Shown: positions 1 through 5,253 of the stretch, piece after piece | How positions within the stretch are numbered: position 1 is the stretch's first letter | Layout of the letters: each line of letters starts with the position of its first letter | Position numbers and translations under genes: made by a program | Notes under the pieces: generated by a model | The model's database searches: none | Told to the model about the DNA's origin: nothing | The model's input: only the letters and a program-made list of their open reading frames with translations | DNA from: Bacteroidales bacterium UBA714 | Lineage (GTDB): Bacteria > Bacteroidota > Bacteroidia > Bacteroidales > UBA932 | NCBI GenBank assembly: GCA_002298075.1 | Contig: DBLW01000006.1 | Coordinates: 1-5,884 of the forward strand | Direction of reading: 5' to 3' | Length of the DNA stretch: 5,884 nt

Positions 1-2
1 GA

Positions 3-551
3 GGCAATGATAATCCGGTGGTGAACGGAAAGATAACCCATGACCTTGACGCCAACCTCACAGCCATAACCCACATACCTCAGGCGAGACTCATCATAAC
101 CTGCCGTCTTGAGATGTCGCTTCTGAGGCTGAGCAGGAATGTTTCCGAGCATGATGGCGGCACATATGCATACAAGGTGGGGGAGACGGACAAGATGCCT
201 GTGGGCGGTGACATATATGATGGCAATTCATACACCGCCGTCCGTCCGGTTGCATATATGGATTTGGACGGGAATGTCCATCCTTTCACGGATGAGCATG
301 CCTCGAACCCTGAGTTTGCTAACCTTATACTGAAGTCGGCGAATGCATATACGTTCGCCCAGGACGGCTACGGGCCTTATTTCTCTGCCAATCTCAGCGT
401 CACGAAAGAAATCGGAGACCATGTGTCCCTGTCCTTCTTTGCCAACAACTTCACAAACTCCCGTCCGTATGTCAAGTCGTTTGCTACCGGTGTCAGAGCC
501 ATATTCACACCTGCCTTCTATTACGGCCTTACATGCCGCCTGAAATTTTAG
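3..551 (+). CDS. TonB-dependent outer membrane receptor, C-terminal part (5' end outside window)
   Basis: This is the last ~182 residues of an outer membrane beta-barrel receptor. The frame is open from the left window edge, so the GTG at 18 is probably not the true start. Receptors of this family import large or scarce ligands across the outer membrane using TonB-ExbBD energy; the N-terminal plug that would hint at the ligand is not in the window. Seen directly: alternating hydrophobic/polar strands, an early segment HIPQARLIITCRLE typical of a late barrel strand, the near-terminal strand pair SANLSVTKEIGDHVSLSFFANNF, and a final strand ending YYGLTCRLKF with the C-terminal Phe used for barrel assembly. 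The next gene, a DUF4876-type lipoprotein, starts 24 bp downstream on the same strand, suggesting one operon. Barrel identity is fairly sure. The TonB-dependent assignment rests on the C-terminal pattern and the neighbours, and the substrate is unknown. Confidence 0.82.
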   Translation, partial: GNDNPVVNGKITHDLDANLTAITHIPQARLIITCRLEMSLLRLSRNVSEHDGGTYAYKVGETDKMPVGGDIYDGNSYTAVRPVAYMDLDGNVHPFTDEHASNPEFANLILKSANAYTFAQDGYGPYFSANLSVTKEIGDHVSLSFFANNFTNSRPYVKSFATGVRAIFTPAFYYGLTCRLKF

Positions 552-575
552 GCTTTACAACAAATTCACAGAAGA

Positions 576-1802
576 ATGAGACGATACCATTACATATTCA
601 TTTTCATTGCTTTCCTGGTTTCTTGCGAGCCATTGAAGCATTCTGACCCTTATGCGGAAAATTTTAATGCTCTGACTGTTACGGTGGTATATCCGGAAGA
701 TTTTGCTGACATCGTACACGAGGGTGTGCCGGTGCTCATTGAGGACATGAATTCGCGTGCGAAGTATTCCGGCATTACTGATGCTTCCGGAGTTGTGAGG
801 CTCAATTTGCCTGACGGGCTGTACCGCCTGAATGCAAGCGACCGCAAGGCGACCGATGTGTTCAATGGAGCTGCTGACAAGGTGGCCGTCAGCGGAGGAC
901 CGGTAAATCTGAGGCTTCCGATGGCACATTCAAAGACCGGAGCGATAATCATAAAGGAAATCTATTGCGGGGGCTGCAAGAAACTTCCGCAGGAGGGGGA
1001 CTATCAGTCCGACCAGTATTTTATCTTGCACAACAACGATTACGAGGTGCAATATCTCGACAGCCTGTGTTTCGGAACGATGGCCCCATATAATTCCACT
1101 GGTGTCAATTCTTTCATATCCAGGGACAAAGATACGGGAGAAATCATCTTTCCTGCATTCATTCCTGTCATACAGGCCGTTTGGCAGTTCCCGGGAGACG
1201 GCAAGTCGTTCCCTCTCCATCCCGGAGAAGATGCAGTGGTCTGCTTGAGGGGGGCGATTGACCATACGGTCCAGTATCCGCTGTCTGTGAATCTGAACAG
1301 GCCGGACTATTTTGTCTGCTACAATGCCACCTATTTCCCGAATACCGAATACCATCCGGCTCCGGGTGACAAGATTTCCGTATCAAGATACCTGGACGTC
1401 GTGATAAAGACAGGCAAGGCCAATGCATATACAATGTCGATAAGTTCTCCTGCGGTAATAGTGTTCAAGGCCTCCGGCACAACTATACAGGACTTTGTCC
1501 GCGTGCAGGATAACATAACGCCTGTTCCAGGCAGTGAGGTTGACAATGTCGTCAAGATACCGTATGAGTGGGTCTATGATGCCGTGGAGGTTTTTGACGG
1601 CCGTTCTGCAAATAATGCAAAGAGGCTGGCCCCGTCTATGGATGCCGGATATGTACTTCAGTCAGACGTGTTTATGGGGCGGAGCCTTATGCGACGCGTG
1701 GATGAGCAGGCCAGCGCCTCGGCCGGGTATGAAGTGCTTTCCGACACGAACAATTCCCTGAATGATTTTTATGAAACCGACAAACAGTCTCTTCATGAAT
1801 AG
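576..1802 (+). CDS. DUF4876-type lipoprotein (partner of the TonB-dependent receptor)
   Basis: A 408-residue exported lipoprotein. The signal peptide MRRYHYIFIFIAFLVSC has the lipobox LVSC with Cys17 as the lipidated residue, which supports the ATG at 576. Residues ~30-115 look like a small beta-sandwich of the carboxypeptidase-regulatory/Cna-B kind (TDASGVVRLNLPDGLYRLNA, about 68-87). From ~120 the protein matches what I recall of DUF4876: IIIKEIY, then SDQYFILHNN, a central DKISVSRYLDVVIKTG, and a C-terminal stretch ending DTNNSLNDF (390-398), reminiscent of lamin-tail-like domains. A CGGC motif lies at 131-134, with further Cys at 165, 223 and 248. No catalytic site is recognised. It follows the receptor gene by 24 bp, and its stop overlaps the next gene's start region, so translation is probably coupled. 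The likely role is a lipid-anchored envelope partner that binds ligand or stabilises the receptor; this is inference from context. No Shine-Dalgarno is present (AGAAGA only). Confidence 0.85.
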   Translation: MRRYHYIFIFIAFLVSCEPLKHSDPYAENFNALTVTVVYPEDFADIVHEGVPVLIEDMNSRAKYSGITDASGVVRLNLPDGLYRLNASDRKATDVFNGAADKVAVSGGPVNLRLPMAHSKTGAIIIKEIYCGGCKKLPQEGDYQSDQYFILHNNDYEVQYLDSLCFGTMAPYNSTGVNSFISRDKDTGEIIFPAFIPVIQAVWQFPGDGKSFPLHPGEDAVVCLRGAIDHTVQYPLSVNLNRPDYFVCYNATYFPNTEYHPAPGDKISVSRYLDVVIKTGKANAYTMSISSPAVIVFKASGTTIQDFVRVQDNITPVPGSEVDNVVKIPYEWVYDAVEVFDGRSANNAKRLAPSMDAGYVLQSDVFMGRSLMRRVDEQASASAGYEVLSDTNNSLNDFYETDKQSLHE

Positions 1803-3312
1803 GACAGTTTACATATTTCTCTGCTGCCTTCTGCCGCTGTGCCACCTGTCTGAGGCCGCGGCACGTTCATGGACATATGGACATGTCCTAAGGCGCAATC
1901 TGTGGAACCTTTCGGAGAATGTCGCCGGTATAAGGCAGGATTCCTTGTCGCGTTCTTATGCTGAAGTCTATGGCAAATGGTCTTCCGGAGGCTTCCGTGA
2001 CTCATGGCAGGCTACAGATACATGGAGCGCCGGAGCCGTGACGGAAAGCATACGCCATTTTGACAAATTCTCCCTCAAAGGCGCGTTCTCCTTTGACCAG
2101 ACAGAAGGCTACGGGATGTGCGGTTCCATGTTCATGAAGCCGGGATATTATCCTCTTGATGTGCTGGAGTTCACTCCCGGTCGGAAGACACGTCAGACAT
2201 ATGCATTGGAAGGGGGCTTTTCTGCCGATCTTGCTCCGAACTGGAGGCTCGGGGCGAAAGTGGATTTTTCATCGGCCAATCTGGCCAAGCGCAAGGACCT
2301 CAGGCATATGAACTGGCGTCTCGACATGACAGTAGCTCCCGGATTCATGTACCATAATGGGCCGTTTTCCGTCGGTGCCGCATATGTTTTCAGCAAGAAT
2401 AGCGAAGTGATTGAGTCTGAGCAGGCCGGGTCATCGGAGTTTTCATATTATGCTTTCCTTGACAAGGGCATGATGTACGGGACGTATTCCGTGTGGGACG
2501 GCAGCGGGGTGCACCTTGCGGAAGAAGGTATAAAAGGCTTCCCGCTAAAGGAAATCAAGAACGGCGCTTCTGTCCAGTTTGCTGCCGGAGACTTCTTCGC
2601 GGATGCGCAGTATCTGCATTCTTCCGGAACTGCAGGCGAGAAAGAATACATTTGGTTCCGTTTTCCGGGGGACGAAGTCGCTCTGAAAGCCGGATATAGG
2701 GTCGTGCATGGCGAATCTTGTCACTATGTGCGTTTCGGTATGGATTGGAAAAGGCAGGTCACGGATGAGTCTGTTCTTGAAAAGGTAAGCGAAAATGGGG
2801 TGGCATCTGTTGTTTTCCATGGCTCAAATAGAATTGCTGAAAGGCGGATATGGGGGCTGGCTCCGGAATATGAATTCGTGTCCGGGCTGTGGGAATTGAA
2901 GGCGCGTGGCGAGGTTCGTGGAGTTAACAGCTTGTCGTCCCAGATGTATCCGTATCTTTATTCACAGGAGCTTGTGACGTTTTCTGCTGATGTGAGCGCG
3001 CTTGCGCATATATGGAAATTTGATGTGGGCGTGGCGTTCGGAGGTGCCGGAGGACTTCTTGAAGAGCAGGGACGCATGGTCTCGGACGGTTCCGGTGTAC
3101 AGACGTCTCCTTTCAGGCTGCAGGACTGGTATGACTTGCAGATGGAATACAAGACCGCTCCGCGGATAAATGCGGCTCTTTCATGCCGCTTCTGGTGCTG
3201 GAAGGGGCTGTATTGCCGGGTTGCCGCGGAATGGGCGCATGGCTTCGGCCTGTCTCATATCATGGGGGCGGACCGTTGGGGGGCTTCTTTTGGTGTCGGA
3301 TATGAGTTCTGA
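1795..3312 (+). CDS. DUF6850-type outer membrane beta-barrel protein
   Basis: An outer membrane beta-barrel protein of 505 residues from ATG 1795. Earlier in-frame ATGs at 1762 and 1771 give 516 and 513 residues. I prefer 1795 because MNR plus the hydrophobic run TVYIFLCCLLPLC and the small-residue end SEAAA form a compact signal peptide, and it overlaps the preceding stop by only 8 bp. The evidence does not exclude the longer starts. The mature part begins near RSWTYGHVLRRNLWNLSENV and has many aromatic-rich amphipathic strands (for example WRLGAKVDFSSANL and ASFGVGYEF), ending in Phe as barrel proteins do. The overall pattern matches what I recall of DUF6850 proteins found beside DUF4876 and TonB-dependent receptor genes in Bacteroidota. 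There is no plug domain and no TonB box, so it is not itself a TonB receptor. It could be a second pore or a receptor accessory; its function is unknown. Confidence 0.83.
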   Translation: MNRTVYIFLCCLLPLCHLSEAAARSWTYGHVLRRNLWNLSENVAGIRQDSLSRSYAEVYGKWSSGGFRDSWQATDTWSAGAVTESIRHFDKFSLKGAFSFDQTEGYGMCGSMFMKPGYYPLDVLEFTPGRKTRQTYALEGGFSADLAPNWRLGAKVDFSSANLAKRKDLRHMNWRLDMTVAPGFMYHNGPFSVGAAYVFSKNSEVIESEQAGSSEFSYYAFLDKGMMYGTYSVWDGSGVHLAEEGIKGFPLKEIKNGASVQFAAGDFFADAQYLHSSGTAGEKEYIWFRFPGDEVALKAGYRVVHGESCHYVRFGMDWKRQVTDESVLEKVSENGVASVVFHGSNRIAERRIWGLAPEYEFVSGLWELKARGEVRGVNSLSSQMYPYLYSQELVTFSADVSALAHIWKFDVGVAFGGAGGLLEEQGRMVSDGSGVQTSPFRLQDWYDLQMEYKTAPRINAALSCRFWCWKGLYCRVAAEWAHGFGLSHIMGADRWGASFGVGYEF

Positions 3313-3346
3313 TAATGTTATTATTAAACACTTTAAAATTTATATT
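3313..3346 (+). promoter_or_regulatory. A/T-rich translation initiation region before the FISUMP lipoprotein gene
   Basis: The 34 bases between the barrel stop and the ATG at 3347 are almost pure A/T and contain no Shine-Dalgarno-like purine run. Unstructured A/T-rich leaders of this kind are typical of well-translated Bacteroidota genes. Together with the lipoprotein signal peptide that follows, this selects 3347 over the in-frame codons upstream that lie within the barrel gene. A separate promoter here is possible, but no TAnnTTTG box is present. Confidence 0.45.
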
Positions 3347-4189
3347 ATGAAAAAGTTTTGTTTTCTTTTAGCGGCTGCTGCCCTTGTTGCGGCTTGCCAG
3401 AAGCCTTCAAATGGGGTTGGGCCTGTTGATGACAATACATTGTCTTACGGAGGCGTAACGTATAAGACCGTGACACTGTCCAATGGGCAGACATGGATGG
3501 CTGAGCCTTTACGCTATGTGCCCGAGGGCAAGACCGTTTCCGATGACCCTGCTGCGGCTGCCGGAATCTGGTATCCGTATGAGGTCTCCTCAGGTGTTGC
3601 AAAGGCTTTGAAAGATGAGGCTTCTGTCGCCAAGTATGGATATCTTTATGATGCGGCTTCTGCATTCGGAGTCAAGGAGGTCACACCTGCGAATTTCAAG
3701 ACGTTTGAGGGTACGCGCGGAATCTGTCCGGAAGGATGGCACATCCCTACAAGGGCCGATTTTGTCAAGCTCTGCGGATTTTCGCTCAAGGCGGAAGGGG
3801 AGAGTGCTCCTCTTGTTGATGAGACCGCTTTGTTTTACGATGCAGACCTTAACGGGGCGTCTGTAGTTGATTTCAATGAGGGCAACTGGAATTTCATTCC
3901 AACCGGCTATATGAACAGGACGGCGACAGACAAGACCGGTTCTTATCCAGCCGCGCCATTGACCACTGACGAGACCTGTTCGATTCCGGAATTTGTCGGA
4001 AAGCCTACGATGACATATTTCATAGGCTCTACCGCATATCAGCACAGGCTCACATCGACTGGCGAAAACATCCAGTTCTTCGACATGTACGGCATGTTCG
4101 TGAAGACATTCCCAGCCGGCAAAATAACGGTCGGCTACGGAAACTATCTTTCAGGATATTCTGTACGTTGCATCAAGGATGCGCAGTAG
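3347..4189 (+). CDS. FISUMP (Fib_succ_major) domain lipoprotein
   Basis: A 280-residue exported lipoprotein. MKKFCFLLAAAALVAAC is a clear lipoprotein signal with lipobox LVAAC and lipidated Cys17, followed by QKPSNG. The residues after Cys are not the acidic cluster used as a surface-export signal in some Bacteroidota, so the final location is uncertain. Residues ~35-278 form a complete FISUMP domain: TVTLSNGQTWMAEPLRYVPE (41-60), YGYLYDAASAFG (97-108), the hallmark GICPEGWHIPT (125-135), WNFIPTGYMNR (181-191), and the terminal YSVRCIKD (271-278). This C-type-lectin-like/formylglycine-enzyme-like family is abundant in surface lipoproteins of Bacteroidota and Fibrobacteres; its biochemical role is generally unknown, and ligand binding is plausible. 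The gene lies 34 bp after the barrel gene and is followed by a strong terminator, so it is probably the last gene of the operon. Confidence 0.88.
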   Translation: MKKFCFLLAAAALVAACQKPSNGVGPVDDNTLSYGGVTYKTVTLSNGQTWMAEPLRYVPEGKTVSDDPAAAAGIWYPYEVSSGVAKALKDEASVAKYGYLYDAASAFGVKEVTPANFKTFEGTRGICPEGWHIPTRADFVKLCGFSLKAEGESAPLVDETALFYDADLNGASVVDFNEGNWNFIPTGYMNRTATDKTGSYPAAPLTTDETCSIPEFVGKPTMTYFIGSTAYQHRLTSTGENIQFFDMYGMFVKTFPAGKITVGYGNYLSGYSVRCIKDAQ

Positions 4190-4216
4190 TGTCTGACTGC
4201 TTGTCGCTGGACATCG

Positions 4217-4249
4217 CGCAGCTTCGGATTTTCCGGGGCTGCGTTTTTT
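4217..4249 (+). terminator. Strong intrinsic terminator of the receptor-lipoprotein-barrel-FISUMP operon
   Basis: CGCAGCTTCGGA (4217-4228) pairs with TCCGGGGCTGCG (4232-4243) around a TTT loop. This gives a 12-bp stem with two G-U pairs, followed directly by six T (4244-4249). It starts 27 nt after the FISUMP stop codon and is a textbook Rho-independent terminator for the rightward transcript. Confidence 0.93.
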
Positions 4250-4282
4250 GTTGGCCTTGTTTCGGCGCTTTGCTTTGTAAAT

Positions 4283-4297
4283 TATTGTGTCACAATA
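4283..4297. promoter_or_regulatory. 15-nt palindrome, possible operator
   Basis: TATTGTGTCACAATA is a perfect inverted repeat of two 7-nt arms around a single T. It lies after the operon terminator and well upstream of the SIMPL-domain gene. The symmetry with an odd centre suits a dimeric transcription factor, but no known consensus is recognised. It is short enough to arise by chance in A/T-rich DNA. Confidence 0.3.
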
Positions 4298-4354
4298 TAA
4301 GTAATGTTTTTGTTTTGTCCTGTTTTGTGAGGCTTGAGTTGTGAAACAAAATTG

Positions 4355-4386
4355 TTAATATGCTTGAGGCTCATATTTTAATATGC
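4355..4386. repeat. Direct repeat TTAATATGC with an inverted CATATT between the copies
   Basis: TTAATATGC occurs at 4355-4363 and again at 4378-4386, 23 bp apart start to start (about two helical turns). CATATT at 4372-4377 is the inverted form of the AATATG core. The spacing puts the two copies on the same face of the DNA. This could be a pair of regulator binding sites ahead of the SIMPL-domain gene, but A/T-rich intergenic DNA gives such short repeats easily. Confidence 0.3.
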
Positions 4387-4393
4387 AGTTTTG

Positions 4394-4426
4394 TTTAAGT
4401 GTGTCGGAAATATTATATTAGCATTG
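4394..4426 (+). promoter_or_regulatory. Weak candidate Bacteroidota promoter for the SIMPL-domain gene
   Basis: TAGCATTG at 4419-4426 has one mismatch to the Bacteroidota -7 box TAnnTTTG. TTTA at 4394-4397 is a one-mismatch -33 element with 21 bp between them, within the usual spacing. A start a few bases after 4426 would put the transcript's 5' end just before the first stem of the leader structure at 4437. Both boxes are imperfect, so this is a suggestion only. Confidence 0.25.
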
Positions 4427-4436
4427 TTTTTGCTGA

Positions 4437-4503
4437 TTGAAAGTGCCCGTTTCAAACGGTTGATGTCATTCCGGTGCAAAGCCTTTGCAGGAATGCCTTT
4501 CAA
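4437..4503 (+). promoter_or_regulatory. Putative structured 5' leader (three-way junction) of the SIMPL-domain gene
   Basis: Three helices fit together within 67 nt. P1 is TTGAAAG (4437-4443) with CTTTCAA (4497-4503), 7 perfect pairs closing the element. P2 is CCGTT (4447-4451) with AACGG (4455-4459), loop TCA. P3 is CATTCC-GG-TGCAAA (4467-4480) with TTTGCA-GGAATG (4484-4495): 12 pairs, a 2-nt GG bulge and a GCC loop. Junction strands are TGC, TTGATGT and C. No T-run follows P1, so it is not a terminator. The element ends 31 nt before the ATG at 4535. I do not recognise a known riboswitch or ribozyme in it. It could be a cis-acting mRNA leader, a small RNA or an unrelated repeat remnant. The strand is assumed from the downstream gene. 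Confidence 0.5.
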
Positions 4504-4534
4504 AAGAACGCAATTTTATAAAACAGATATTGTT

Positions 4535-5239
4535 ATGGACAAAGGAAAATTTTACAGCGGCCTTGCCATTATGGTGGGCCTGATTGTTCTCGGTGCGATG
4601 ATTCCGAAAGCGGTGGGCGAATTCCGCTCTTATGACAGGACCGTCAATGTCAAGGGCCTGTGCGAAAAAGAAGTGAAGGCGGACAAGGTGATATGGCCGT
4701 TGACCTATAAGGTTATGGGCAATGATATCCAGGCTGTCTATGACCAGACTGACAGAAGCAATGAGATGATTGTGGAGTTCCTGAAGTCCGGAGGCATCAA
4801 GGCAGGGGAAATCACTGTTGCGCTTCCTGTCATTTCTGACAAGCTGGCAAACGAGTACGGGAACATAGACAGGTCATTCCGCTATATATCGAAAAATGTC
4901 GTGACGGTTTATACGGACAATGTCGATGCGGTGCTTGCCCTTATGTCAAGGCAGTCGGAGCTGCTCAAAAAAGGCATTGTGACTGCGTCAAACAGTTGGG
5001 AGAACCCGGTGGAGTTCAAATATGAGGGGCTGAATGACATCAAGCCTCAGATGATTGAAGAAGCGACAAAAAATGCCCGTGAGGCCGCTCTGAAATTTGC
5101 CAAGGACTCAGACAGCAGGCTCGGCAAGATAAAGACAGCTAACCAGGGCACATTCTCAATCGAGAACCGCGACAGCAACACTCCTCACATCAAGAAAGTG
5201 AGGGTCGTTACGTCGGTGACATATTACCTGAAGAAATGA
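4535..5239 (+). CDS. SIMPL-domain (DUF541) membrane-anchored protein
   Basis: A 234-residue protein anchored by an N-terminal hydrophobic segment (about residues 7-24, YSGLAIMVGLIVLGAMIP), with the rest probably in the periplasm. The body is a full-length SIMPL/DUF541 domain: the first strand RTVNVKGLCEKEVKADKVIW (35-54), then ALPVISDKLANEYG, RYISKNVVTVYTDNVD (116-131), GIVTASNSWENPVEFKYEGL, NDIKPQMIEEATKNAREAA (167-185) and KIKTANQGTFSI plus the last strand VVTSVTYYLKK. SIMPL relatives such as YggE and BP26 form oligomeric envelope proteins linked in some bacteria to oxidative-stress resistance; no enzyme activity is known. ATG 4535 is chosen over the in-frame TTG at 4391 because it starts directly at the membrane anchor and follows an A/T-rich leader. 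The gene is monocistronic as far as seen, with a possible structured leader upstream and a terminator downstream, and it converges on the alkyltransferase gene. Confidence 0.9.
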   Translation: MDKGKFYSGLAIMVGLIVLGAMIPKAVGEFRSYDRTVNVKGLCEKEVKADKVIWPLTYKVMGNDIQAVYDQTDRSNEMIVEFLKSGGIKAGEITVALPVISDKLANEYGNIDRSFRYISKNVVTVYTDNVDAVLALMSRQSELLKKGIVTASNSWENPVEFKYEGLNDIKPQMIEEATKNAREAALKFAKDSDSRLGKIKTANQGTFSIENRDSNTPHIKKVRVVTSVTYYLKK

Positions 5240-5253
5240 TTCACCATAATTCA

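Larger units (their letters stand above)
4190..4534. other. Gene-free interval between the envelope operon and the SIMPL-domain gene
   Basis: No credible gene is seen in these 345 bases on either strand. The frame of the SIMPL gene is open back to a TTG at 4391, but that extension has no family resemblance and covers the structured region, so it is not taken as coding. In order, the interval holds the operon terminator, a 15-nt palindrome, a TGTTTTG-rich tract with copies at 4311-4317 and 4321-4327, a repeated TTAATATGC, a weak promoter candidate, and a three-way-junction-like structure. Outside the terminator and the junction the interval is strongly A/T-rich, unlike the flanking genes. Confidence 0.7.

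Noticed and set aside
555..1355. Minus-strand open frames opposite the DUF4876-type gene
   Set aside because: They are shadows of a well-supported plus-strand gene: no domain-like sequence, no signals, and they overlap each other.
1879..1888. 10-nt palindrome GGACATGTCC near the start of the barrel gene
   Set aside because: It lies in coding sequence and is explained by the codons for a Gly-His-Val run. It is short and isolated, with no partner site seen.
2519..2546. Possible hairpin GCGGAAG/CTTCCCGC in the barrel gene
   Set aside because: It needs a bulge and a large loop, has no T-run, and is within the range expected by chance in a coding region.
3170..3346. In-frame upstream extension of the FISUMP gene inside the barrel gene
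   Set aside because: The barrel gene's own reading frame explains the sequence. The lipoprotein signal peptide starts at 3347 after an A/T-rich leader.
4437..4503. Hammerhead ribozyme reading of the three-way junction
   Set aside because: The conserved CUGANGA and GAAA core strands are not in the required junction positions.
4391..4534. In-frame upstream extension of the SIMPL gene from a TTG codon, with a hydrophobic stretch that looks like a signal peptide
   Set aside because: It has no family resemblance and a rare start codon, and it overlaps the paired structure. The natural membrane anchor begins right after ATG 4535.
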